A stretch of DNA of 64,000 nt from Silene conica (GCA_029255685.2 CM055319.2:29607568-29671567), one strand, 5' to 3'. Positions 36,398 to 48,495 are shown, numbered from the stretch's first letter. Notes: generated by a model not told the origin, from the letters alone. Numbers and translations are program-made.

Positions 36398-39300
36398 ATG
36401 AAGAGATTGGAACGTTCATGGATGTATGATGGAAGAGTTGGTATTAAGAAGAAACGTCCTAATGCTAGGTTTATAGAGGGTGTTGCTGAGTTTATCGAAT
36501 TTGCTAAGCAACAAGATGAATATAACTCGGTAGAAAATCAACTTAGGTGTCCTTGTAACAAATGTAAAAACATGAAATACGCAATTGTCCTTGAGGTACA
36601 AGAACATCTCTATACAAACGGGTTTTGTCCAAATTATTATAATTGGATTTCTCATGGAGAAGTATATTCTCCAATTCACGAACAACCTCACATCCAACCT
36701 CACATCCAACAACTTGATGAGAACCCATATAGAGATATGATTGTTGATGCCTTGGAGTACAATGTTCTCAATGATGACGACCGTCGAGCTATGAATGAAG
36801 AACAACCTCCAAATCCCCAAGCAAAGGCATTTTTTGACATGTTAAAAGCTGCGGAACAACCTTTATACGAAGGGAGCAGAATGTCAATATTACAAGCGGC
36901 CTCTAGGATAGTAACCTTGAAGTGTGAGAATAATATGTCATTTAATGCCGTTGATGGTATTGCTTCTCTGCTTGAGGATGCTATCCCCGAAGATAATGTC
37001 ATGACTCGAAGTTTCTACAATACAAAAAAAGTAGTTAAAGGACTTCAGTTACCGCATCAAAAGATTGATGCATGTCCCGAAGGATGTATGCTCTTTTGGA
37101 AAGATGATGCGTTGCTTGACAAGTGCAAAAAATGTGGAATGGATAGATTTCAGACAAGTGATGGAGAAGTTGTTTTGAAACCTAAAAAAGGCAACAAGAG
37201 TAATAGAAGGGGTCAAAAGTGTAAGAAACCAATAGCAGAGAACCAATTAATTTACCTTCCTCTTTCCCCAAGACTTCAAAGAGTTTATTCTACCAAAAAT
37301 ATTTCCGAACACATGACATGGCACAAAGAAAATCCGCGTACTCCGGGTAAGATGTGTCATCCAAGTGACGGGGAAGAATGGAAACGTTTTGATCAGTTGT
37401 ATCCTGAATTTGCCGCGGAACCCCGGAATGTGCGACTTGGCTTGTGTACGGATGAATTTAGTCCTTTTACCCAATTTGGTAAGAAATACTCTTGTTGGCC
37501 CGTAATGGTCACACCATACAACTTACCCCCTTGGTTATGTATGAAAAGGGAATTTATTTTCTTATCTCTCATTATTCCCGGGCCTACGAAGCCGAAAGGG
37601 CATTTGGATGTTTATTTACAACCATTAGTGGAAGAATTGAGACAGTTGTGGGAAGTTGGGGTGGAAACATATGACGTTTTCAGAAAGCAAAATTTTCAAC
37701 TTAGAGCTTCACTTTTGTGGACAATAAACGATTTTCCCGCATATGGTATGCTATCCGGTTGGGCTACTGCGGGAAAGAAAGCATGTCCTCATTGCATGGG
37801 TGAAAGTAAAGCTTTTTGGCTTCCAAATTGCAAGAAAATGAGTTGGTTTGCCTGTCACAGATGCTTCTTACCAGACGGTAATCTTCTAAGGAGCAACAAA
37901 AAAGCTTTCAAAAAAGGTAAACAAGTACTTGATGATGCTCCAGTTCATCTTCCGGGTGATGCGTTGTGGGAGTTGGTACGTGATTTGCCATCTTCTATTG
38001 ATGGTACCGATGAAGAGTTTAAAGAGCTGAAAAAGAAGAAGAATGGTTGGTATAAAAGAAGCATTTTTTGGGACCTTCCATATTGGAAAACTATGCTAAT
38101 CATACACAATTTGGATGTAATGCACATAGAGAAGAACTTTTTTGAGCAACTCATTGACATGATCATGGATGTTGAAGGCGAAACATGTGATACTGTTGCT
38201 TCTATAAAAGACATAAAGACATTTTGTGATCGTCCCAAATTACACATTCGCAAAGATGGATCGAAGACAAAAGCCATTTACACTCTGGACAAAGCTCAAA
38301 AGAAGGTATTATGTGAGTGGTTAAGGAAGTTGAAGTTTCCTGATGGATATGCTTCAGATTTTCGTCGCTGTGTTAATCTCAAGAAGCTCAAGCTACAAGG
38401 CTTGAAAAGTCATGATTGTCATGTATTCATGGAGCGACTGTTACCCGTTGCTTTGAAACATCTCCTCCCAACTACTGTTTGGAATGCAATTGTTGAGATT
38501 AGTCAATTTTTCCGAGATTTATGTTCCTCCTCAATATGTGTTGATGACATGATTCGTCTCGAAGATCAAATACCACAAATACTATGTAAGCTTGAGATGA
38601 TCTTTCCTCCTTCATTTTTCAACTCTATGGAGCATTTACCTGTACATTTGCCTTACGAAGCCAAAGTTGGAGGACCCGTTCAATATAGATGGATGTATCC
38701 ATTTGACAGGTAATAAAAGAAAGATTCGTTACTATTTAATTTTAGAATATTAAATTACAAATCTATATATTATCATTAAACATTGATCTAATAAATGTGT
38801 AGGTTTCTTAATCATGTGAAGAAAAAGATTGGTAACAAAGCTAAGGTAGAAGGTTCTATATGTAATGCCTATTTAACAGAAGAGATTGCAAATTTTTGTT
38901 CTCTCTACTTTGAAAAGCATATAGAAACCAAAGCACGAAACTTGAATGTTGATAAAACAGATGATGTTGATTCAAGTTTACCCGAGTTTTTTCAAACTCA
39001 AGATGATGAAGATTGTTCATCAAAAGGTGGAACGAGATATTTGGACGACAAGGAATACAATCGTGCTCACTTATACGTTCTATCAAATTGTGAGATCTTA
39101 GAGCCATATGAAGCAAAATTCGTGACTGATTTCAGTAAGGAACATCCTAGTGTGAGTAAGGATGATGTTTGGGACAAACATGAGGATAAGTTTCCAAAAT
39201 GGTTTCAGAACCATGTCATTGAGTTCAATATCAAAGATGATTTGATAAGGAGTTTGGCCTTCGGTCCTTCACGCTTGGTTAAGACGTGGAACCGATATTC

Positions 39301-40023
39301 AGTTAATGGATTTAATTTTCACATATTTGACCATGGTAAGGGTAAGGCTAGATGCAACTATGGTGTCACTATTTCTTCTCTACTGATGACCATGAGTACT
39401 ATGGTATTGTAGAGGACATCTTTGAGATGTCTTATAATGGTCGTGATCGTGCTTACAAAACTACCTTATTGAAGATTGAATGGAAGGATAATTCCTCGGC
39501 TGGAATGAGAGTACATGAATGTTACAAACTTGTGGAAGTGAATAGTACCCGAACATACTCTAAGTATGATCCATTTATACTAGCACATCAGGCTCAACAA
39601 GTGTATTTCGCTTCCTATCCAAGCACGACAAATGATAGAAATAGTAAGCCGTGGTGGGCAGTCATTAAGACAAAGGCACGATCAAAAGTTGATACCACAT
39701 TTTTTCAAGAAGAAATAGTATCAAATGGGACAATTTTGCCTCCAACAGACGGAGTCATTGACCAAAATGAGAATGAACAGTTTGAAGACTTGGAAGAGGG
39801 GGAGGATGTTGAGATTAATAATTTTGATGAGTTGGTTGAAGGATGGGAGGAATTAGATGAAGTGAGAGCTGAGGATGAGGAAGAGGAAGAGGAAGAGGAA
39901 GAGGAAGAGGATGAGGATGAGGATGAGGATGAGGATGAGGATGAGGATGAGGACGAGGACGAGGACGAGGATGAGGAGGTTGAGGATGATGTTGATCATG
40001 AGGATGATGAAGATGATGATTAA
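36398..40023 (+). CDS. TNPD-like CACTA transposase (Transposase_21/tnp2, DUF4218, DUF4216), with a frame break
   Basis: Exon 1 is 36398-38709, starting with the family's usual RSWMY motif near the N-terminus. Residues ~25-80 form a Transposase-associated Cys/His domain (CPCNKCKN). The tnp2 core follows, with landmarks 'LGLCTDEFSPF', 'PGPTKPKGHLDVYLQPLVEEL', 'NDFPAYGMLSGW', 'ACPHCM' and 'NLDVMHIEKN'. A 93-bp GT-AG intron (38710-38802) splits 'MYPFDR' from 'FLNHVKKKIGNKAK' inside DUF4218. Two extra bases in a CT-rich run (39372-39381) shift the frame. The other frame continues with 'YYGIVEDIFEMSYNGR' (DUF4216) to TAA at 40021-40023. The C-terminus is an acidic Glu/Asp tract. The protein would act on the terminal repeats in the nucleus. 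Without the shift it would be a full-length transposase. Confidence 0.85.
39870..40020 (+). repeat. GAGGAA/GAGGAT repeat encoding an acidic tail
   Basis: Hexamer repeats at the end of the TNPD-like gene encode runs of Glu and then Glu-Asp pairs. The antisense Ile/Leu-rich ORF over it is a by-product. Confidence 0.85.
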
Positions 40024-40131
40024 TTTGGTATAGTTGATCATGTTATTATATATTGTTCATATTTTTATTAATCATTTATTTTATGCATGTTTAATTTGTA
40101 AGTATTAATACTTTTATTTATATGATTGTAG

Positions 40132-41772
40132 ATGGCAGGAGGTAGAGGAAGACAGCGAGGCGGGCACAGTCGTCAGCAGAGTCAGCCCGCTGTGCAGCAG
40201 GAGGAGGAGGAGTTGGTTCAGAGCGAACCTGAGGAGGACACACGTGTACAGATTCAGTACACAGAGGATCGCAGGAAGATACTTGATCCAGCAGGATTTT
40301 GGTAAGTTTTATTAAATTGTAATTATTCATTTTATTAGTAATAAATGGCTAGTTATTAAAAGTTACAATTTATATATGTTTCAGGTTTAATCATCAGACC
40401 GCTATTCGAGGTGTAACCAACAGCACAAAGTCATCTTTGTTAGGTCCTGTGCCCCTAAATTGGACAGAAGCTAGTGAAGCTCAAAAAGAAGCTTGGTTTA
40501 ATAACTTCCGGGTAACCAAAAACTTTTTTATTAATTACTTATTTTACTCACTGGTATAGTTTTTCAACTAATACTTAATGTTATATTTCTGCAGCTACAT
40601 TTTTACTGCCGCCTGAATTAGAGTCTACTGCCAATAAGAGGTGGCGCGATGTTGGAGCATCTAGATACAAAGACATTATCCATAAGATTGGTAAAAGGGG
40701 AAAGGCCTCACATCTTAAAGTTATATCTATACAATTACCTTTATTTGTCAATTGTATTGATTAAAGGATGAAAATTCCACTAATAACGACATAATTTATC
40801 ATTGTTGTAGGTGAGGCGCTTGAGGGGCTTCTGAATCGGCGTGATACCCCAGAGTTTCGAGCCAGATCGGCACAGAAGGCCATGAACAAAAGGGGAGGCA
40901 AGAAGGAAGGAATGGCTGAGCCTACCCATCATGCTGGTTCACGGTCATTTCTGGACATACTTTTTGGTGTAAGTTTTTATATTAACACTTATTTATTTAG
41001 CTCGTTTATTTGGATATTGGTAATAATAATGTCCCTAAGCAAACATTGAATTTTGTTCGTGTATGTAGCTGAACAAGAAGAAGAATAAAAAGAAGAAGTC
41101 AACTGAGCAGTCAGCTGAGCAGTCAGTTGAGCAGTCAGCTGATCAGAGTGCTGATGATCAGTCAGCTGATCAACCAGATGATATGTTGGCTGATGATCCG
41201 CAGGCGACGGTCCCGGAACTATTCCTTGCCACACATTCAAGGGTGAACGCTAAGAATGAGAGAGTTTGGATTAAGCCAAAAGACAAAGCTTTATATGTAA
41301 GATTTTTTACTTAAGATACTTTTGAATTGTTACCTAATGAAATTAATGTTAACTAATGATGGTAATTTTTTGTCAACTAATGTAGGAAGCATTCGAGGCT
41401 GAAAAAGAAGAACATCCCGAAGTACCAGATAATGAGATTTGGTTTAATTTGGTCAAGGGATATAAGAAGGGTAATGTGTATGGCACCGGAAAGGCCCATG
41501 GTGTCGTCTTCAAAGAACCGGCCAGAAGATCCTCATATGAGCCTCGCCAAACATATGAGCCGGCTCTTGTGAGTCAACTACAGATTCAACTCGCTCAAGA
41601 AAGAAGAGTGAATTCTGAAAGAGATGAACAGTTTCGGTTGATGAAGGAGCGCATGGATGCCATGGAGAAATTCTTCACACAATGCAACCCCGGTCCACAA
41701 TATCGGTATGACCCCAACGATCCGCATGGTAAGGGTGGTGGTAGTGGAGCCAGCATGGGATTTGCAGCTTAG
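40132..41772 (+). CDS. TNPA-like / Transposase_24 (PF03004-type) gene of K, six exons predicted
   Basis: Hand-built gene model: 40132-40301, 40385-40511, 40595-40720, 40811-40968, 41069-41296 and 41386-41772. All introns have AG acceptors, and all but one have GT donors. Exon 1 encodes a Gly/Arg/Gln-rich start. Exons 2-4 show the Transposase_24 pattern (WFNNFR, ANKRWRDVG, RYKDIIHKIGKRG, 'TPEFRARSAQKAMNKR'). Exon 5 has a Lys block and Ser-Ala-Asp/Glu-Gln repeats. Exon 6 includes 'GKAHGVVF' and a heptad-rich segment (QIQLAQERRVNSERDEQFRLM), a likely coiled coil, and ends GASMGFAA. Two flaws are seen. Exon 3 needs a one-base shift near 40605. The exon 3 donor reads AAAG/TTATAT instead of GT. The ATG follows a GTAG acceptor, so it may be spliced from an upstream exon, as En/Spm tnpA is. 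Confidence 0.75.
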
Positions 41773-42039
41773 GTTGTTGGATAAGTTTTAGTTAGTTTAG
41801 CCTGAACTTGGATAATGTAGTTGGTTTAGCTTAAGGTTGGATAATGAACTTGGATAATGTAGTCAGTTTAGCTTGTAGTTGGATAATGTTCTCATTTTTT
41901 AATAAATGAGAATTTCGTGTTACAAAAGTTGCGGTTCGCGCAAATGGGTTGCAATTTTCTGTTTGCAGGTTTTCATTGGATATTAGGATGAATAAATACG
42001 AGATTTGGCTAGATCAAAAACGAAAATGACATGAAAAGT

Positions 42040-42413
42040 TCCAGCCAATTCGGCGACTGACATGGGGGTTTTGGCGACTGCAGTCAGTCGCCAAAACTGG
42101 AAAAGCTACTGGAAAAAAAACACGTTGGAGACTGTACAAACCATTTTGGCGACTGCCCTTCAGTCGCCAAAATGGCGACTCCCATATTGCTTCAGTCGCC
42201 AAATTGGCGACTACCAGTCCCTTCAGTCGCCAATTTGGCTACTGCACTTTCAGTCGCCATTTTCCCTGCTACAGCGACTACTTCTTCAGTCGCCAAATTT
42301 GGCGACTGACAACAGTCGCCAATTTTTTTTAGGCGACTAGGGCTTGCGACAGAACTTTGGCGACTGAAGACAATCGCCAAATGTAATTTGGCGACTGTCT
42401 TCAGTCGCCAATA
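42040..42413. promoter_or_regulatory. Right subterminal TGGCGACTG repeat array of K
   Basis: More than ten TGGCGACTG/CAGTCGCCA copies in both orientations between the TNPA-like gene and the right terminal repeat. It is denser than the left array. Confidence 0.8.
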
Positions 42414-42444
42414 TCCGTCGCCTGTTTTATGTATTCTTGTAGTG
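42414..42444 (-). repeat. Right terminal inverted repeat of K
   Basis: Inverse of 35400-35430; followed by ATA, the target duplication. Confidence 0.93.
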
Positions 42445-42947
42445 ATATATAAAACATGTGAAGCATACAGATCTCATTATCTCAATCTCATACCATCATG
42501 CAATTATTATGCAAGGCTCTCAACCAACTTCGGAAACTATTTGGAAGGAGAGCCGGTTTCCCTTCCGCTTGCCCGGCCGGGGGGTCTTTCAGTCCAAACC
42601 ATTTATGAAACTAGCCAGAGAGTCATCCAATGCCTTGGATGAACAATTCTATAATCAATACTCTATATTCATCAATATCAACAATTACATCTGACACTGT
42701 ACCCTAAAACTAGGCAAGCAGATGCAATTCAGCAAGTATAAAGGTTCAGAGGCGACATCTTAACGCATAACCTAAATACCAAATTCACAATCTCAAGCAA
42801 GGACTCAGGGGCCAACTTAAGACATAGACCTGCTAAGCAACAAGACACTAGACTCAGAGGCCAACTTAAGGCATAGAATAGCATCAACAACTGTACTCCG
42901 GGCAAGGCATGAACACCCTAGCTACCCCGTTGCACGACTGCTCTACT

Positions 42948-43145
42948 CGGATACAGCACCGCGCCAAGACTCATGATACAACACATGAGTACCCGTGGAT
43001 ACAACACCAAGGGTAGCTACGATCCTAAGGACATACGGATACAACACCGCGCCAAGACTCATGATACAACACATGAGTACCCTTGGATACAACACCAAGG
43101 CTAGCTACGATCCTAAGGACACACGGATACAACACTACGCCAAGA
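42948..43145. repeat. 88-bp tandem repeat in LTR G (about 2.3 copies)
   Basis: CGGATACA(A/G)CACC starts at 42948, 43036 and 43124, exactly 88 bp apart, with high identity between copies. Short ORFs across it simply repeat the unit. Confidence 0.85.
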
Positions 43146-43146
43146 C

Positions 43147-43442
43147 TCAGCCGGTGGACCGTCCGCCGCCCAGCCGGCTCGGAGTCCATTCCCAATACCT
43201 TTCTTCAAAATCCAAAACGACAAGGAGAGACCCTCAGCCGGTGGACCGACTGCCGGTCTGCCGGCTGGGAGTCCTTTCCCAAGCCCTTACAAAATTTTCC
43301 AAATGCCAAAGAGGGATTCTGAGCCGGTCGACCGGCGGCAGACCTGCCGGCTCAGAATCCTTCCTCAGACATATCATACGCAAAATACATAACTATGACT
43401 CTGAGCCGGCCGACCGCAGCCGGTCATCCTACCGGCTCAGAG
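43147..43442. repeat. GC-rich GCCGG hairpin repeats in LTR G, four units about 82-86 bp apart
   Basis: (C/G)AGCCGG starts recur at 43149, 43235, 43321 and 43403, and each is followed 25-35 bp later by CCGGCT(C/G). Unit 3 pairs GAGCCGG (43321-43327) with CCGGCTC (43347-43353) and contains CCGGTCGACCGG (43324-43335). These are GC islands in AT-rich DNA. Confidence 0.75.
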
Positions 43443-44484
43443 CCCCCTGTACGCAAAATCGCCATTTTCCTAAAACATTCAAATCTTCTCAAATCGATTC
43501 TAAACTTCTAAAATCGCAACATCCAAAGGTTACCCAGCATATGTAAGTCCCAAATACACCAAAAGCAAGCATTAAACAACACAATAAAGCCTCAACAAAT
43601 GCATACTTTGTATTCGTCTTAAGCACACAAATTCTGAAATTTCATCATCTAGCATATGAAACATAAACAAGGCATATGAAAGTCTTTCCTTCTGTAATCC
43701 TAGCATGTAACTAAGTCCCAACAACATTCATATCATGAAAAATCAGAAACTTAATCATCTCAAGCAAGAAAAGTGCTAATATTACAAATAATTCCGAGTT
43801 TCTCATTATCGGCACCTTTACTTAGCGAAACCTTCAAGATCTTGTTCAGTAATCACCAAGTCCTCTTCCGGGCTAACACAAACACCGCCTAAAACAACAA
43901 AACATCACAACTATTCAGGAATTTCGAAATACTTCAAACAGGCCGAAATTTCAACTGTCACAAAAAGCAAGATTGATTACCTTAAAACGACGGGCTCGAG
44001 ACAAGGAATCTGTGGCCGCGAAAATCGTCTCAATCGGATAAGAAACGAAGATTCGATGAGCATTTTAAGATTGAAGGAGAAATTCTCAAGAATGTGTTTG
44101 TTGTTATGTTTTAAATCTGAAAAATGAAATGAAGGAGGGAGGTAGAGGATAAAGGAGTTAGGGTTTTGTGAGGAAAAAGAGGGGAAATGGGTCCATTAAC
44201 AAGTTAGGCCCATAAGACAAGTTTTAAGACAGTTTAAGCTAAGAACACCGACTTAAGGTCACTATAAACTTAAGACGATATAAATATTTTCCGGACTATG
44301 AAATTAAATTGCTAAGACGCAAATTACGCAATTAAATGAAATCTTATTTAAATCTTTTAAAAATATTCTCACATAAATTAATCAGTTATTTAAATGAAAT
44401 CCCAAAAATTACGAAATATAAATTATTTCTCGAGCTTGAACTTAAAACCTTTAAATATTGTTTACGAAAATGCGGGATGTTACA

Positions 44485-47400
44485 ATCAGTCTACCAGACT
44501 GAAGAATGATGGATCAAACTTCTCGGACTGGGAGGCAGGATTACGGAATGCTGTTATTGCTGACGGTAAGTTCAAGTATTTAACTGAGCCTATTCCGGCA
44601 CACCCAGGAACTGCGGCTAGAGCTGCCGAAGTTCGCGCTCATAGCGACTTCGTCATAGAAGCGGGTGCGATAAAGAACATACTTATCTATGCAATGAAAT
44701 CAAATTTGCAAAGACGCTTCATTTCCCATGGTGCAAACAAGATTTTCACCACGCTCACAAATGAATTCTCGAAAGCTCCGAGAATCGTTTCATATGAGAA
44801 TACATGTCGCTTCTTTGAAGCGAAACTCCAGAAGGGCCAAGCTGTTAGCCCACATATTCTCAACATGATTGAGAATATCGAGAAACTGGAGACCTTAAAC
44901 TGCAAGATCAGTGAGAACATAATCGTGGATCGAATACTTCATTCACTTCATGAAGGGTTCGCCCTCTTTAGGGCCAACTATTACATGAATGACATGAAAA
45001 AGACTCCTCATGAGCTCCACTCAGTTCTCGTACAGACCAAAAAGGATCTGAAATTGAGTGGAGTGTGAAGTAGGATGTTCTGATGATCTAGCGGTATGTA
45101 AGCCAAAGTTCAAGAAGTCAGGATCTGTTAAGAGTGGGCCCGGTGAGTCGAGCAACTCACAGGGTAAGACAAAGAGCAAGGATACAAGCATGGAATGCCA
45201 CCATTGCCACAAGACTAGGCATTGGAGGCGCACGTGCCCCGTGTATCACGACGACATAAAGACAGACCGCGTTACTCCTGTTGGTATGTCTTCTTCTTCT
45301 TTTATTCACATGATTGAGATTAACCATGCAAGTTACGGAACTTGGGTACTAGATACTGGTTGTGGTTCTCATCTGTGTAATCATGTGCAGGGCCTCCGAA
45401 ACCTCGAGCCCCTCGTAAAGGGTGAGGTTGACTTGCGTGTCGGGAATGGAGCAAGAGTTGCTGCAGTCTCGAGGGGAACATACGTGATCCAGCTTCCTAG
45501 TGGATTTTAGTTATCGTTGTATAAATGTTATTATGTTCCCAGTTTATCCAAAAACATTATTTCTGTTTCTGCACTTGACAAACTTGGATTTTCATTTGTA
45601 ATATAGAATAATAGCTATATTTTCTCCTTACACGATATATATGATTTATGGCAAGGCAGTTTCCATGAATGGAATTTGTGTTTAGATCAAACCACCGAAA
45701 TATTACATGTGAATAATAAGAAGTTAAAGGTTGGTGACAAAGATCAAACCTACCTATAGCACTGCCGTATAGGACATATAAATGAGAAACGCGTAAAACA
45801 GCTCATACACAATGGAGCTATCTCGGCCTTTGATTTCGAATCATATGGCACGTGTGAATCATGTCTCATCGGTAAGATGACTCGTATTTCCTTCAAAGGT
45901 GTTGGAATGCGCACTGCCGACCTATTAGGACTCATACACACGGATGTATGTGGCCCTATGTCGATCAACGCACGAGAAGGTTATAGGTATTTCATCACTT
46001 TCACGGATGATTTGAGTAGATATGGCTATGTCTACTTAATGAAACATAAAAGCGAGTCCTTTGACAAGTTCAAAGAATACCAGAATCGGGTACAGAACCA
46101 ACTGGGTAGAAAGATTAAAGCTCTACAATCCGATCGTGGTGGCGAGTATCTTTCTAATGAGTTTGATCAACACCTTAAAGACTGTGGAATCGTTCTACAG
46201 TTGACACCACCTGGAACACCACAATTAAATGGTGTGTCCGAACGGAGAAATCGAACTCCACTTGATATGGTTCGATCCATGATGAGTCACACCATCGTGC
46301 CTGATTCATTATGGCGCTACGCTCTTCTGTCAGCCGCTCTAATAGTTAACTGAAGTCTGTCTAAAGCTGTTGACAAGACTCCATACGAGTTATGGAAGGG
46401 AACGGTCCCAAACTTGTCATTTATTCGGGTTTGGGGCTGCGAAGCTTATGTCAAATGGAGACACGAGGACAAGCTTAGCCCGCGATTGGTCAAGACATAG
46501 TTTATAGGTTATCCAAAAGGAACTTTTGGTCATTTCTTCTACTAGCCAACCGAACAACGTGTTTTTGTTGCGGCTAGTGCGACGTTCTTAGAGAAAGAAT
46601 TTCTCGAGAACAAGTCGAGTAATAGAACCTTCGATCTATCGGAGATTCAAGAACCAACTACCGAGAAACCATTGGAGGAAGCAGTTCCTTCAACCTCGGC
46701 TGCGGTAGATATTCCTGAGGAACCTAGGAGGTCGGGAAGAGTCTCTATTCCTCCGGACAGATACATTGGTATGGTCGAGGAACATGACATATATGACATC
46801 TTACTCCTAGAGGGTAATGAACCCACAACCTATAAAGGTGCCCTGACTAGTTCTGACTCAAAGCTATGGCTAGAAGCCATGCAATCCGAGATGGACTCCA
46901 TGTATGAGAACAACGTGTGGGATCTTGTGGACCTACCTGCAAAGGTACGCCCCCTTCAATGCAAATGGATTTACAAGATAAAACATGCCGTGGAAGGACA
47001 ACAAGATATTCATAAGGCACGACTAGTTGCTAAAGGTTTCACCCAAGTGCCATGCATGCATTGCGATGAAATCTTTGCACCCGTAGTCATGCTACGTTCC
47101 ATTCGGATTATCTTAGCGATTGCCGCATTTCATGACTATGAAATCTAGCAGATGGATGTTAAAACCGCCTTCTTAAACGGTTATTTGGAAGAAGAGTTGT
47201 ACATGGTATAGCCCGAAGGTTTTATCGATCCTGAACATGCTAAGAAGGTTTGCAAGCTCAAGCGTTCCATTTATGGACTTAAGCAAGCATCACGGAGTTG
47301 GAATCATCGTTTCGACCAAGTGATAAATGAGAATGGTTTCATTCGATCAGTCGAGGAACCATGTCTATATATCAAGTCGAGTGGGAGCAAGATTGTCTTC

Positions 47401-47682
47401 CTAGTATTGTATATCGATGACATACTCCTGATTGGGAATGACATACCTCTCTTATCTTCGGTTAAACCATGGTTGAAAAACCACTTCCAGATGAAAGATC
47501 TAGGAGAGGCACAAATAATTTTGGGCATCCGTATCTACAGGGATAGATCACGAGGGTTGTTATCTCTCAGTCAGGAGTCTTATATAGATAAGATTCTAGA
47601 GAGATTCAGCATGACGAACTCCAAGAAAGGGTTTCTTCCTATGGCTACTGGGTTTCACTTGAGCAAGTCTCAAGAAGCTAAG
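44485..47682 (+). pseudogene. Element F: truncated, decayed Copia gag-pol (D family)
   Basis: Close relative of element D along its whole length. It starts inside gag ('STRLKNDGSNFSDWEA') exactly at the edge of LTR G and stops inside the RT/RNase H linker ('HLSKSQEAK'). The gag CCHC knuckle reads CHHCHKTRHWRRTC, with its normal Gly replaced by Arg. The protease motif is intact (D-T-G, 45352-45360). Integrase (45877-46353) retains its catalytic core. RT retains 'YIDD' instead of YVDD. A basic linker is deleted near 45068, and there are at least eight further stops (for example near 45508, 45757, 46351, 46499, 47146 and 47209), several from Trp TGG or Arg CGA codons. LTRs and leader are lost. 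Confidence 0.9.
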
Positions 47683-48087
47683 TAAACATGAAGGATTATA
47701 ACGAAATTTACAGTTGCGAATATAGACATAAGATAATTAAAAACATGAAAAGGAATACAACCTTGGGTCCTTGCTTGAATAGGCCTAAGAACAAGAATTA
47801 AATTAAATTCCCTCCTATAACTTGCACCCAAGACTTGATTAAGATAATGCCGCGTGTGCTAGAAATACTCTCCAATTGCCTTGCAATATGGGGAGAGCTT
47901 TTGTGAGTTTTGATGTGACATCTGAGTTTTGGGAGAAGAATGCTCTCAAAACCCTAATTTCTTCAGATTATGAATTAACCAGTAGTTGACAAAAGGAGAA
48001 TAACTCTCCTTTTGTAACGTGTGGGTCGGCCGAATAGGGTTGGGGTGAGAGTGGGCTTTTTCCACTCTCACCTTATTCCTTTGCGTG
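47683..48087 (-). repeat. Inverted fragment of a D-family LTR
   Basis: Reads on the minus strand like D's LTR from about 19275 to 19695 (shared GGAGAGTATTTCTAGCACACG and AACCTTGGGTCC blocks). It lacks the last ~25 bp of the LTR, so it is truncated. It is joined head-on to copy F and cut at 48087 by element H. Confidence 0.8.
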
Positions 48088-48495
48088 TCTAACACCCCCG
48101 TTTATTTAAGGGCCTATACTAGGACTCCCAAGATAAATAAAGGGTGTTACCATCTCGGTTTCCCGAGGCAGTAGATACAAAGGAAAGATAAACAGTACTT
48201 TAATTAAATAAGGTTAAACTCAAAGAACGAGTTCATACAACCAACTTATAAAACTGTCTTGTGAAACAAAAGTACAACTCATGAAAAGACTACTATGGTG
48301 ATCTAGACTCTAGGCTGGTCCGGATCCAAGCTTCTCCCTTCCCTTAGCTCCCATAGTCTCAACACCTGTCAATCTGCTCCCCAATAAATTGGTTCATCAC
48401 AGGTGATCACGAATACACAGGGTTAACCACGAGGTTGAGTAGAGGAAAATAAATAAACGAACAATATTATATATATAGGGATTCATTCATCCTTT

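Larger units (their letters stand above)
35400..42444 (+). mobile_element. Element K: CACTA (En/Spm-type) DNA transposon, 7,045 bp
   Basis: Begins CACTACAAGAA (35400-35410) and ends TTCTTGTAGTG (42434-42444), flanked by the 3-bp duplication ATA (35397-35399 and 42445-42447). The outer 31 bp match the inverted other end at 28 positions. Subterminal arrays of TGGCGACTG/CAGTCGCCA lie at both ends. It carries a TNPD-like transposase and a TNPA/Transposase_24-like gene in the same orientation, the complete gene set of an autonomous element. Both genes show apparent frame breaks, so present activity is uncertain. It inserted in LTR G. Confidence 0.95.
35015..44484 (-). repeat. G: Gypsy-type LTR without internal region, carrying CACTA element K
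   Basis: Plus coordinates start TGTAAAACCCCTCG and end GGGATGTTACA. On the minus strand this is TGTAACATCCC ... TTTTACA, a typical plant Gypsy LTR end. Without the CACTA element it is about 2.4 kb. No gag or pol is attached, so it is a solo LTR, but the flanks (TAATA left, ATCAG right) are not a duplication. It contains the 88-bp and ~86-bp repeats described separately. Confidence 0.7.

Noticed and set aside
39853-40041. Minus-strand Ile/Leu-rich ORF
   Set aside because: It is antisense to the acidic repeat of the TNPD-like gene.
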